Shown: piece by piece, positions 35,505 through 45,799 of the stretch
Layout of the letters: each line of letters begins with the position of its first letter
Numbering within the stretch: the first letter of the stretch is position 1
Assembly (NCBI GenBank): GCA_030220185.1
Contig: JASPKZ010003415.1
Location: forward strand, 512,501-576,500
From: Diploptera punctata
Taxonomy: Eukaryota; Arthropoda; Insecta; Blattodea; Blaberidae
DNA: 64,000 bases
Direction of reading: 5' to 3'
Notes under the pieces: generated by a model
The model's database searches: none
What the model was told of the DNA's origin: nothing
Seen by the model: only the letters and a program-made list of their open reading frames with translations
Translations under genes and position numbers: made by a program

Positions 35505-35915
35505 TGTATCTTGTTTTTCTCCTTACGTTTTTCCCCATAATAAAGTGATGTGTCATGTGAGGCGGTCAAAGGACAAGGGGAACAAGCGACTTTTTTTAAA
35601 TGGGTTAGGTGCATAATGGTTAGCTAATATGACAAAGTGTTTGGTGCCCAAGAGGTACATATGTTAGTTTGACAGATTCTGACACAAAGTGAAGTTTTAG
35701 AAAAGCAGTCAGACATACAGCTCTTCTACTTGGAGGACAAGGGGTACGTCTGTACGTAGTTGTATTCCTTAGCTTCCAAAAGCTAGGTGAACTCAAGCAT
35801 AGAGCATTGTATTTTTTAATGTTTCCAACACATTTTACGTAAAGATTATTATTGTATTTTTAGTGTTTAATATAGTGCTGGTGATTATTCGAAGTTTATT
35901 GATTTATCAAGTATT
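35505..35915. other. Stretch upstream of a possible exon
   Basis: GGAGGACAAGGGGTAC at about 35732 recurs at about 36986, bracketing the candidate exons. Nothing else is recognised. Confidence 0.35.
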
Positions 35916-35920
35916 ATTAT

Positions 35921-36125
35921 GTCTGAATCAGAATGTGATGAAAATGAGCATGGACTTAACCTCAGCCTTCATGGTAAGTAAAATATTTTAACTACTTTAT
36001 CTATATTTTCACAATTATATATTACAAAATTCCCACCGCTGTGGTCTCGAGGTAGCGTGGTGCCTTGCCACGCAGCGGACCCGGGTTCGATCCCCGGTCG
36101 GGGCAGTTTTTCTCGGAGTTTTTTC

Positions 36126-36179
<54 letters not shown>

Positions 36180-36735
36180 AATAATTTAATTATATATATT
36201 TAATTTATCTAAATCTAATGTAAGACAAATGACAGAAAAACTTTAAGGCCCAAACGGTCCCCGAAATCATATGGCCATCATCATCCTTATCATCTAATCA
36301 TCATCATCCTTCATCGGTGTGGAAAGCAACGGGAAGCTACCACACCTACCGCACCTTAAAATGCCCTAGTAAAGCGGCAAAGCATAGCATGAAAATGTTA
36401 TGATTGCAGTGAAAGACCTCCCCTCGGGCAGAATTACTATGGATGGATGGATATTATAAAATAACACTTTTTAGCAATACATTTTGAGATAACTGGAAAT
36501 TATTTAACAATCTAAAAATACGATTGTCTATGATTTAGATCTACAGGGTTTCCAATCTAATGATGTTTATAATGAATGTATATTTTTTTACATACGATTA
36601 TTAATCATTGGTGTTGTTTTTGTTTAGATGACTGGTTTCAATTAAGATGGCATTGAAGAACCTGGCATTACAGGACCTGCAGAAGAAGAAGATGCTCCAA
36701 TATTGCACGTTGGCAGAAAGAGGATTACAGTAGTA
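35921..36735 (+). CDS. Possible two-exon gene fragment, unknown product
   Basis: An ATG at 35921 opens MSESECDENEHGLNLSLH and meets a good 5' splice site (G/GTAAGT) at about 35974. About 650 bp later a pyrimidine-rich tract ends in TTTAG at about 36627. The following sequence has an acidic frame (DGIEEPGITGPAEEEDAP) that would need a 1-base shift against the simple splice. A SINE2 sits in the intron. It could be a decayed first part of a transposase-like gene, or chance. I do not recognise a family. The end given is the end of the acidic stretch. Confidence 0.25.
36031..36450 (+). mobile_element. SINE2 with internal (TA)n expansion
   Basis: Head CCACCGCTGTGGTCTCGAGG. The part after the head is interrupted by a TA tract at 36125-36200 that replaces the usual CCTCACCTG region. 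The direct repeat ATATTACAAAAT (36019-36030) / ATATTATAAAAT (36451-36462) has one mismatch. Confidence 0.88.
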
Positions 36736-36739
36736 AACT

Positions 36740-37480
36740 AGAAAATCGGGTAAAAAATAAAGCAAAAAGAGGAAGGAATACAGAAAGGAAGGGAAAATTC
36801 ATGTGGAGACGCGGGTAAGAGAATGTATTCATGAATGCAGGTTTAAATGCAATGGACTTTAAAACTGATTTTGTCAATCTTATCGTAATATGTAACTCTT
36901 TGGATATGTATGTACGTATTTCCCGTCATAATAAAAGCTTTGGTATGAATCTACCTTTTTAGTTAATTTATTTCAAGATATTGCTTGGAGGACAAGGGGT
37001 ACAAGTAGCTCATAATGCAAAAAAAGTTATGGTATGGGCTAATGTTTATATTGAATCTGCTCATATTTTATGGATAAATGGACTCATATATAGGGACACA
37101 AACACAATTTATGAGACTTGTCAGATATTCCTGGAATTTTATTTTCTCATTGATCTTTAAACTTAACGTTCTACTTACTATTTTTTTATCACTTGTACAT
37201 CTTGTCCTCTGGCCGCTTCAAGTTAAGTCTCTCTCTTTATTTATTCAACATGTAATTTTCCCCACCGATACTGCCTTTATTTTAGGTAAATATAACTCCT
37301 AAATGTTTTATTTTACACGCCTATAATATCTTCATTTTTTTAAATTTTAAACTACTTACATTACCAAATATTAAGATTTTTACTGTATTAATCTCTAATC
37401 CAGCTTTTCCATAATGTCCTTCAGAAATAATACAAAATTACATATTATGAGTACTAAGTATAATATTGAAATACTATTAA
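36740..37480. other. No gene recognised
   Basis: A lysine/arginine-rich frame continues to about 36815 from the candidate exon. Beyond that only AT-rich sequence. Confidence 0.35.
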
Positions 37481-37485
37481 AGTGT

Positions 37486-37600
37486 AGATATACAACTATA
37501 GAGGAAAATGTTTGCCTAAACATGGGTTTGAATCCAAGATCTCCGGTTTTATGCGCTGGCGAACTAAACCATAGTGCTACTTAAGCAATCCCGGAGAAGA
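37486..37600 (-). repeat. SINE7 tRNA-like element, left half of an inverted pair
   Basis: The minus strand reads GGATTGCTTAAGTAGCACTA, then B box region GGATTCAAACCC and TTTAGGC, then a trailer with TTTTCCTCTATAGTTG. The tRNA-like body is diverged. Confidence 0.6.
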
Positions 37601-37661
37601 AACAAATCTTTCTCTATTCAAGTCTCTTCCAGGATTGCCTAAATAACACAGTGCTTTGTGT

Positions 37662-37790
37662 CTCTTCCGGGATTGCCTAAATAGCACAATGATTCATTAT
37701 GCCAAGGTGTAAAGCTAGAGATCTCGGATTTAAATCCGGTTTAGGCAGAATTATTTTCTCTTTAGTTGTGTTAACTATTATATCCGAACA
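37662..37790 (+). repeat. SINE7 tRNA-like element, right half of an inverted pair
   Basis: Body starting GCCTAAATAGCAC and ending TTTAGGCA gives a perfect 7-bp acceptor-type stem (GCCTAAA/TTTAGGC). The B box is GGATTTAAATCC. Trailer TTATTTTCTCTTTAGTTGTG parallels the left copy. An extra partial leader (GGATTGCCTAAATAACAC) lies at 37633-37652. Confidence 0.65.
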
Positions 37791-37833
37791 TCAAGCCTTA
37801 GTAGATTAATTTCAATATCACGTTTGTTATAAG

Positions 37834-38141
37834 ACCAGTCTCATGGGCTAGTGGTCAGCGTTCCTGACTACTGTTCATCAAGTCCCGGGTTCGATTCCCG
37901 GTCAAACCATAGGAATTTTTCCTTAAAGGGAATTATTCCTGTGGTTGCCCATGGTCTGGAATTTAGGTTAAGTATAGGTTAAGAACTCTTCTGGCGCTTC
38001 ATTATCGTCTATCACCCCTCGTATCATCGGGGTAACGTAACCCCGCCTTCTAGGGCGCCCCAACTTCAGAAGTGGGTTACAATTAAGCCAATGCCAGGAG
38101 AGAACACCAGAAATGTCGAAATGACAATCTGGGGCATTGGG
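37834..38141 (+). mobile_element. SINE3, full length
   Basis: Head CATGGGCTAGTGGTCAGCG with B box GGTTCGATTCCC. The body to GGGGCATTGGG is nearly identical to the copy at 34.2 kb and is followed by AATAAT repeats. Confidence 0.9.
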
Positions 38142-38159
38142 AAAAAAAAGTTTGTTATA

Positions 38160-38179
38160 ATAATAAGTAATAATAATAA

Positions 38180-38255
<76 letters not shown>

Positions 38256-38256
38256 T
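38160..38256. repeat. (AAT)n microsatellite
   Basis: Long AAT run; the poly-Ile ORF is an artefact of it. Confidence 0.95.
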
Positions 38257-38660
38257 TTTATTTATTCTGTCACAGTTAAGGTCATAAGGACATCTCTTCC
38301 ACTCAATCAGCACAAATACAAATAAATATTTGACAAATATAGATATACACTATACCAATTATAAAAAGTTAATGATACATTAAATGTAGCAATGTAAATT
38401 TCATGTACAAATCAACATTTTATACGATAATAACAATAAAAATACGATGAAATTAATAATAATATAATAATGATGATGATAATAATATTATAATAATGAT
38501 AATAATTATAATAATGACAATATAATAATATAAATATGATAAATTATACGAGAAACACCAATTAAATACACTGGGTAATAATGAAGTCGAGGTTTGAGCA
38601 AATATAAATTTAGTTTTCCTTTAAAAGATGTCAATATAATATGTATAAAGTGTATAGATT
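38257..38660 (-). mobile_element. LINE-C 3' end
   Basis: It matches 3707-4070 with the same order of blocks: the AACTGTGACAG terminus on the minus strand, then AATTGGTATAGTG, then TTGCTCAAACCTCGACTTC. No coding part is seen. Confidence 0.7.
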
Positions 38661-38819
38661 TTATCATCAACTAGTATTTCCATCAGTTTAGAGTTCAGTA
38701 GCTAATTTTTAAAAACTAAATCAAGGTAAATTTTATATGATTAGGGTGATAACTCGCGGCACTATATAAGGTTTTTTTCAATTTTAATTATTCTGTCAAA
38801 TTTGATCATAGTTCCATTT

Positions 38820-39475
38820 TAACTAACTAACTAACTGGCACTATCGAAGCTGTAGGTTAATGGCCGTGAGAACATAAGTTCTCCATACATCCCTATCCTA
38901 AGGTAATGTTTTCAATCATTAACTATATAATTTACTTTCCTCAAATCATGGTTAATGTATTTCTCCCAAATCATTGTTGGCCTACCATCTGGGCGCTTTC
39001 CTTTTGGTTTTTCCACGACGTTCCATGCCCCTCTTTCAGTTCCCGTTCGTGCCACATGTCTTTCCTAACATAGTCTACGAAACTTATCTATTAAATCTGG
39101 TTTTCTATAAAGATCATGTATCCCACTGTTATGTAGTCTTCTCCATTCACATGTCTATTCATCTCTCTTTTGTCCAAAAATTTTCCTAAGAATTCATTCT
39201 CGAATAATAGAAACATTTTCTCCTTCTTTAAAGTGAGAGCCCATGTTTTGCGTCAATATAATAAAAGAGCAAATTTTTAAATATATTTTCTGCTTAACTT
39301 TTTGAGTGAAGTTGGAACGACAAGAGTCCCTCTAATTCAATATAGCATGCACTTCCAGAATTGAGTCTATGTTTAATTTCTTTGAGCACCTCATTCATGT
39401 TTGTAATTACTGTTCCTGGGAATTTGAATTAAACCACTTCTTAAAAATTTCCCTAATTTATTATTCACTGTCTAG
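38820..39475 (-). mobile_element. LINE-B 3' part, decayed
   Basis: GTTA-type tail on the left (AACTAACTAACTAACTGGC). The minus strand then covers the GRP, MGNE and ENKVLRK regions up to the EFKYLG region near 39430. Frames are broken by indels. Confidence 0.8.
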
Positions 39476-39479
39476 TTCC

Positions 39480-39880
39480 ATTAATCTAGAATTATTATTC
39501 GTATGTAGGTTCTAAGCAACATATATTAATTAATTTACGTATTATAGTTAATTATTAAATTTTATGCCATGGGTTACGTCCTTTTCGCTATCTATTAATG
39601 CTATATTAATTTCTTGTCTTAAAAACTTAGAGTCATAATTATGCAGATGATAGATGTAAACTTATTATTTTGAGATTAAAGAATCCAATGATCGTAAATG
39701 CATTCACGAGGCTCCAGGGAATCTTGTATATGCAACATTTCTGTAAGCTGCTCTAGATATCACGTAAACAACTGTACGCTGTATTGACGTTAGGCAGTGG
39801 CAGATTAAATATAAATTGAATTTTTAAGAAGTTCTGCACGTTTCTCCAAATTAGGCAGGATCCGATAAAAATTAACTTTA
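39480..39880. other. AT-rich, nothing recognised
   Basis: No feature seen. Confidence 0.3.
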
Positions 39881-39884
39881 ACGA

Positions 39885-40135
39885 TACAATTGTACAATTT
39901 GTGGGAAATGAACAAATACAATGGTTTGGACACATGAAGGGGTGAATGAAGATAAATTACCCGTTAGGAGTTTGGAATGGATTCTTAATCGGAGAAAAAT
40001 AAGATGGAGATGTAAGAAGACATAGATAGAGGGAATTATAAATTTGATGAAGGGCAGGGAATTGCAGGATGATGTTTGAAAGGATATAGATGGACGGAGG
40101 AATAGAATCAAAGCTTAATATGGGCATAGGAATGT
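39885..40135 (+). mobile_element. LINE C-terminal fragment
   Basis: Reads VGNEQIQWFGHMK, then NEDKLPVRSLEWILNRRKIR and IINLMKGRELQDD over shifted frames: a non-LTR tail similar to LINE-F. Confidence 0.55.
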
Positions 40136-40454
40136 ATACATTTAAAACCTGTAAAATAAATTAATATTGTACTGTGGGGACATAACAAATCTTTGGTACA
40201 TGAAACCCCAATAGACACCGATGAGGAATTACTTGCTGGGATCCTAACTCCCTATCTTGTTGTTAGCATACAAGGGATCTTTGAAAAAGTACGCAAAATG
40301 CGGTTATCATGAATGTATTGAAAATAATGGTTGTCATTTTGAACACTTCCTCTCAACTATAAGTTTTTATGTTGTTGCTATCAGCTGTTTATATCTATAA
40401 AATTAAACAGGCCTATGCACATCTGACCATTGGTTCCCTACCTCCAAATACTCA

Positions 40455-41213
40455 CAAAGAACTGCCAATCATCGCTTGCCGAAATCTACCTTGAAATTTC
40501 TTCGAGCGAAGCATAGTGATGTGCCAAGGCCGTGTCCAAAAAAAGTACCTGTCACTTCTAACTGCAAGGTATAGCAATCGAAGCCAGAATCCAGCAATGG
40601 TAACCCACTGTGTGTAGCAGATAGACGTCTGGGTTATCCAATCCACTAAGTGAGCAGTTTTTATACTTCTCTGTTTTTAAAATACATTGTGAAACTCCGT
40701 TGAAGTTACTGTGTTAATGTTTTAATAATTTAAAACAGCACCTGATATCTCAGTCGTCCTCAATAATTTGCAGTGTTGTTTTATAGGAGGCCTTTCGATA
40801 ACTTATGTATCATCTTCTGCTTTGATTTCTCTGTAGCTTGCTACTCCTACAGAATTGCATTCTGTTATCATTTTTTAATATAGAACTTTTCTAGTAGAAG
40901 AGTTTTATCTCCTTAAAAGATTTACAATCTTTCACCAACCACATAACAAAAATAAAAAAAGTTTTAAAATTATTATATTATCACCATTGATTATTTTTTC
41001 CTGAAAATATTAAACTGTTATAAAACCCTTGCCCCCCCCAAAGTATTCATTCCAGCCTCCAACAGTTTAAATGAGAGATTTGGCGCTGGATTTTAGTGCA
41101 TTGCAGTTAAAAGCAGCAGATACATTTTTGTACAAGGTCTTGGTACATCACAACGCTTCTCTGGAAGAAATTTCAAAGTAGGTGTCTGCATGCAATGTTT
41201 GACAGTTCCCTTG
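40455..41213. mobile_element. MITE H, long copy, TCA duplication
   Basis: Terminal inverted repeats of about 110 bp: the left part CAAAGAACTGCCAATCATCG and the right end GACAGTTCCCTTG belong to the same TIR as 50152-50520. TCA flanks both ends (40452-40454 and 41214-41216). It has no ORF. The 3-bp duplication and long TIR suggest a DNA transposon such as PIF/Harbinger, but this is not proven. Confidence 0.75.
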
Positions 41214-41411
41214 TCAGTTTATAGTTTTCCAACATCTGTGTAATTTTGACATGATATTTTAGAGAAACCTTTATTCACCAATGACCTAATATTGTATTGT
41301 TCAGGACGTTTGTTTAGATTTACAGAACTTTGCTGATGGTATTTTAATTAATAATTGTGTTAAAATTATATTTATTGAATGACGAACTTTGTCATTTGAC
41401 TAATGAAATAA

Positions 41412-41445
41412 ATAAATATAATAATAATAATAATAATAATAACAA
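41412..41445. repeat. (AAT)n microsatellite
   Basis: Short AAT run. Confidence 0.85.
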
Positions 41446-41479
41446 TAATATTCTCGTGTCCAACTCAGAGTCAGATAGA

Positions 41480-41845
41480 AGGACAAGATGAGATGAATTA
41501 GATAATTTGTGTAAATCTAGAAGGAAAATAGAAACTGCTGAAATGAAGTTCTTACGTTCAGTAGCAGGTGTGATAATTTAGGACAGAAAAAGAAATGAAG
41601 ATATTAGAAAATACTTAAATATTTTTATTTTGACAACTATAATTGACAATATGACAAACAACATGTATGAATATGTTAAAAGAATACCTACAGATAGAAT
41701 CCCCCAGCTGTTAATAAAGTACAAACCAATAGGACATAGAAGTGTTGGACGCCCATTTAGTAGATGGGAAGATTCATTAAATCCCACTTGATATGAAAAC
41801 AGGTCTAAAGGCCTAATTTCATGAAGTAGAAGGAGAAGAAGTGTA
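41480..41845 (+). pseudogene. LINE-A C-terminal fragment with (GAA)n tail
   Basis: Reads KIETAEMKFLRSVAGV, a stop, then YEYVKRIPTDRIPQLLIKYK and GHRSVGRPFSRWEDS, ending in AGAAGGAGAAGAAG. It belongs with 1-1965 and 20945-21335. Confidence 0.8.
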
Positions 41846-41849
41846 AATC

Positions 41850-42435
41850 TTATAATTTGATTTATAACGACAATGAAGCTGTTAATATTGCTTTTATCTT
41901 TAACGAGTTTGTTAAGAGGTCTTGTAACAGATTAGGAAAGTACCTCTGCATTTGTCTTAACTTTTGCTGTTTAACGCTACACCGAGCGGCCGCAATATTT
42001 CTGCGTGTGACCATATAAACTCAGTATTATAACAATAAGTAAGATCGTGTTAGTTAACCAGCGAAATCGGGTCATCAAGAGTATTGCTCCTGAAGCGAAA
42101 ATTAAAAAAATCACCATAGTGACCGTCATATTTCTCAAGATTTATCAAAAATTATTATCTAGCATTTTCTAATAAACAACACAAATTCTACCTAACCTAT
42201 TTACTACAGGTTTAAATGTTCATTTCATTTCCCCAGAAATCAGATTTAAGTTACCATAAATTATATTGTCTTTTTTCACATATTCAAAACAAGCAAAATA
42301 TAACGGTACTAGTGATCACAATAAGGGTGAAAAAACATTCCTCTACTATTCAGAAATGTTAACAAAAGATTTCCCTGCCAAGGGATGTACAAAATATCTT
42401 CTACAAATTATATATTTAATTCGTTAAATTTAGAG
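41850..42435. other. AT-rich, one diverged repeat
   Basis: 42050-42090 (GTTAGTTAACCAGCGAAATC) resembles 11410-11450. No gene. Confidence 0.35.
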
Positions 42436-42439
42436 TAAA

Positions 42440-42612
42440 CCAAAATACACTATAAATATTAATTGTATTGTATTTATAACATGTAATCGTTTATGTAGGC
42501 CTATATTTTAATTTAGATGTAAGACTATTTTTCTTTTGTATTTTTTTAAAACCTGGTTGAGTGGCAGACAAGGCCTTAAGGCCTTAACTCTCCCAGGTAA
42601 AATAAAGCTATT
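42440..42612 (+). mobile_element. LINE-C-like 3' end
   Basis: The end reads GGCCTTAAGGCCTTAACTCT, then CCCAGGTAAAATAAAG and (ATT)n to 42672. A diverged relative of the LINE-C ends at 3.7 and 38.3 kb, in plus orientation. Confidence 0.65.
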
Positions 42613-42622
42613 ATTATTATTA

Positions 42623-42672
<50 letters not shown>
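42613..42672. repeat. (ATT)n tail
   Basis: Tail of the LINE-C-like end. Confidence 0.95.
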
Positions 42673-42786
42673 GTAATATTGTAAAATATATAACAGCAGT
42701 GTTAAGCGAGTGTACCTCGTCTACTGAGTTGAAGGCCATTTAACTGCCGGCGAGTCTACCTCGTCTTTTGAAGCGAATAGGTTAAT

Positions 42787-43043
42787 AATGTTGAGTGATT
42801 CCGGATTATGTGACCATGGTCCATTACTGGTGTTCCTACCAGACGTTTCTTCCTCAACTGCGGAGGGTATCTTCAGTGGCGAGTGCTTCTAGGTGTGTTT
42901 CCAGGTCGGAGGCTCGACTGTGAATGAAGCACACCTAGAAGTACTCGCTACTAAAGATGCCCTCCGCAGTTAAGGGAGAAACGTCTGGTAGGAACACCAG
43001 TTATGGACCACGGCCACATAACCCGGAATCACTCAACATTATG
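42787..43043. mobile_element. Foldback element (palindrome, arms about 115 bp)
   Basis: The left arm from AATGTTGAGTGATTCCGGAT to TTCTAGGTGTG is repeated inverted up to 43043 with few mismatches. The loop is about 30 bp around 42905-42930. It is a MITE-like hairpin without ORF; the flanks read AT on both sides, which is not diagnostic. Confidence 0.85.
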
Positions 43044-43130
43044 ATTACCGGCCGTGAAAGCCTGCATTCAATTACAAATTCTATTTGCTGAGCAATTCAT
43101 TTAGTTTACACAGCTCCTGCACGATTTTCT

Positions 43131-43132
<2 letters not shown>

Positions 43133-43166
<34 letters not shown>
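43133..43166. repeat. (TA)n microsatellite
   Basis: This is the TA tail of the SINE4 that follows, cut off from it by the SINE2. Confidence 0.85.
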
Positions 43167-43168
<2 letters not shown>

Positions 43169-43172
43169 CATG

Positions 43173-43487
43173 GTCCACCGCTGCAGTCTCGAGGTAGCGT
43201 GCTGCCTTGTCACGCAGCGGACCCGGGTTCGATCCACGGTCGGGGCAGTTTTTCTGGATGAGGTTTTTATCGGGGTTTTTCCTCACCTGTAAGACAAATG
43301 TCAGGAAAACTTTAAGGCCCAAACCGTCCCCAAAATCATATGACCATCATCATCATCATCCTTCACCGTAGTGGAAAGCAATGGGAAGCTACCACACCTA
43401 CAAGTCCCTAGTAAAGCTGCAAGCATAGCATGAAAATGCTATGATTGTAGTGAAGGACCTGCCTTCGGGCAGAATTACTATGGATGG
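43173..43487 (+). mobile_element. SINE2, full length, inside SINE4
   Basis: Complete element. ATATGACATG at 43163-43172 and 43488-43497 is an exact direct repeat. Its insertion split the TA tail from the SINE4 to its right. Confidence 0.93.
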
Positions 43488-43625
43488 ATATGACATGATA
43501 AGAAAAATAAATGCCTGGACGAGATTTGAACCCGGAACTCTGAATTAGTACTTCAGCGTGTTATTCATTACACCACCGGGCAAATCTATCACAAACATTT
43601 ATTTCTCTTAAATATATATTCTCCA
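43488..43625 (-). mobile_element. SINE4 tRNA-like element with leader
   Basis: The minus strand has a leader GAGAATATATATTTAAGAG with ATGTTTGTG, then tRNA-like body GCCCGGTGGTGTAATGAATA, anticodon-type loop GTACTAA, B box GGTTCAAATCTCG, then trailer ATTTATTTTTCTTATCATG and TA. Confidence 0.8.
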
Positions 43626-43774
43626 TTACTACGAGATATAGTGAGAACTCGGCTTCAGCCATCTGGTACCTGGTTACTATAACAAGTAAGCAAATTAAAG
43701 GGAATATTTTTACTTTATAGCAGTGACGCTTTATCGATGTTATAATTAATTGTTTTTTGACATTGAGCAATGCA

Positions 43775-43928
43775 AGCTTAATATGACATGATAAGAAATA
43801 TAAATACCTGGACGGGATTTAAACCGGAACTCTGAATTAGTACTTCGGCGTGTTATACATTACACCACTAGGCAAATATAATACAAATATTTACATTTCT
43901 CTTAAATATATATTCTCCATTATATATA
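43775..43928 (-). mobile_element. SINE4 tRNA-like element with leader, second copy
   Basis: It has the same leader, body and trailer as the copy 290 bp to the left, with about a dozen differences. The body between the two copies (43626-43774) is unrelated to either. Confidence 0.78.
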
Positions 43929-43929
43929 T

Positions 43930-43995
43930 ATTTTTTTACTGTTTGAGATAGAGGCAAAGGTCTTATGACTTTACTCTACCAGTATAATAACTATT
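43930..43995 (+). mobile_element. LINE-C-like terminus, short
   Basis: AAGGTCTTATGACTTTACTC with TACCAGTATAATAA resembles the LINE-C end. About 60 bp only. Confidence 0.45.
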
Positions 43996-43999
43996 TAAT

Positions 44000-44362
44000 T
44001 AAAATAACTCACTGCCACAATCAAACCCAGGGGTTCATGGCTGCGCGAATACAATCTCTCCAGATATCCCTATCCTAAACTGATGTTTTCCACTCATCCC
44101 CTGTATAATTCACCTTCCTCATATCATGATTAAAGTTATTCTCCTACCTAATTCTTGGCTTATCTATTGGGTGATTTCTCTCTGGTTTCCCTACGAGTTT
44201 CCATGTCCTTCTTTCATTCCCCATTCGAGCCACTTAACCTGTCCGGCGCAGTCTACGAAACTTGTCTTTTCATGTTAAATTGGGTTTTCCATAAAGATCA
44301 TGTAACTCACTGTCATGTAATCTTTGTCATTCATCTGTATGTTCTCTCTTTGAAAATGTGTT
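44000..44362 (-). mobile_element. LINE-B 3' part, decayed
   Basis: The minus strand keeps the end of LINE-B from the VRR region to the tail (AACTCACTGCCACAATC on plus). Frames are broken. Confidence 0.75.
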
Positions 44363-44380
44363 TTTAAATATGTAAATTAA

Positions 44381-44788
44381 TCGGCCGCGGTGGACTAGTG
44401 GTTATGCTTCTTGCCTCTAGTCCCGAGGGTCGCGGGTTCAAAACCGGCCGGGGTCGATGGATTTTTTAGGATGGAAAAATCCAAGGAGCAATTCCTTAGG
44501 GAGGGACTTTAAGCCGTGGGTCCCGAGTCTGAAGATTTTCAGGCTCATAAAAGATCCTTAAGCTTGAATGAAAAGGGCTCTAAGCAAAATTTACCGAATT
44601 TTCCCGTCCTAGTACTACCTTGGTTTCCTAGATGTCAGTATGAGGCGGAACGCTGACCACAGACCACTCAAATGACATCTACACGAAAACAAGTGTAACT
44701 AAATTAGTATGGTTCAAATTATTCCCTGTAGGGGGAGAGCGCCTAAATCTCTGTTAAGGGAAACATGGGCTTACAAGATTACAAGATT
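44381..44788 (+). mobile_element. SINE1, full length
   Basis: Nearly the same as 32066-32467. The tail is (TTA)n to 44862. Confidence 0.92.
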
Positions 44789-44801
44789 ATTATTATTATT
44801 A

Positions 44802-44863
<62 letters not shown>
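44789..44863. repeat. (TTA)n microsatellite
   Basis: SINE1 tail tract. Confidence 0.95.
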
Positions 44864-44864
<1 letters not shown>

Positions 44865-44869
44865 GAGGA

Positions 44870-45250
44870 GATGGTCAAATATGAGTTTAGGGTCTAAAAA
44901 AAGAGCTAGTCTTTTTTGAGAGTATAAAGTACTTCGCGAAAATAGAATTAACTGGATCGTTTACCTTGTCTAGTAGCTGATTTGTTGCAGCAGATCTCTA
45001 GTTACCTCTATATCTGGGTGGAACGATGATTTTCACATTTGAATATTAGTAACATTAATAATATGTGTAAGCCTATTATTTTAAAAGTTTTTGCGACTCT
45101 AAATCGTCATCTATAAGTTTAGTTGGTTGCATTATATATGGACAAAGCTGCATTTAGTGTATTAACTATAGTTTAACGTATTGCTACTTAACCGTTAAAT
45201 TGCCTCAACTTCACTGTCCAATGTGTAGATTGTGGGTTAATTGTAAGAAT
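44870..45250. other. AT-rich, nothing recognised
   Basis: No feature seen. Confidence 0.3.
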
Positions 45251-45254
45251 TTTA

Positions 45255-45792
45255 AGTACAGAAATGGATGTATTAAGAAGATCTGCTGGAAAATCTCGAA
45301 TGGATAGAATACGAAACAAAGAAATAAGAGACATCATAGACATTATAACTAACTAACTAGCTTACTGGCACTATCTAACCCGTAGGTTCATGGCCGCGCG
45401 GACATAAGTTCTCCATATATCCCTATCCTGAGCTAATATTTTCCAATCATCTCCTGCATAATCTACTTCCCACAAATCATAGTTAGTGTTATTCTCCCAC
45501 CTCATTCTTGGTCTACCAACTGGGCGTTTTCCATCACATACATTATAGAAAAACAAATATTAAAGTGGTATGGCCATGTCAAAAGAATGCCAGAGCAAAG
45601 ATTGCCTAATTTTGTTATGGAATGGATTCCAATAGAAAGGAGGAAGAGAAGAAGACCGAAAAATACTTGGATAGAAGTTATACAAGTGGCTATGAATATC
45701 AAAAGATTGGAGGAAGATCAACGGATGGACAGAGATGAATGGCGTTTGGTTTCCGGAAGACGGCGGCAGCTTCATGATACCGGACGATAATG
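45255..45792 (+). pseudogene. LINE-F C-terminal region, split by a LINE-B insertion
   Basis: The left part encodes MDVLRRSAGKSRMDRIRNKE and IRDIIDII. The right part continues in the same frame with EKQILKWYGHVKRMPEQRLP, RRPKNTWIEV and DEWRLVSGRRRQLHDTG. Removing 45348-45547 (the insert plus one target copy) rejoins the frame. The same family end lies at 10997-11335. Confidence 0.88.
45348..45531 (-). mobile_element. LINE-B 3' end nested in LINE-F
   Basis: GTTA-type tail on the left (ACTAACTAACTAGC), last 55 codons on the minus strand (KRPVGRPRMRWENNTNYDLW). Flanking 16-bp repeat: CATCATAGACATTATA at 45332-45347 and CATCACATACATTATA at 45532-45547 (14 of 16 match). Confidence 0.9.
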
Positions 45793-45799
45793 ATGAGTT

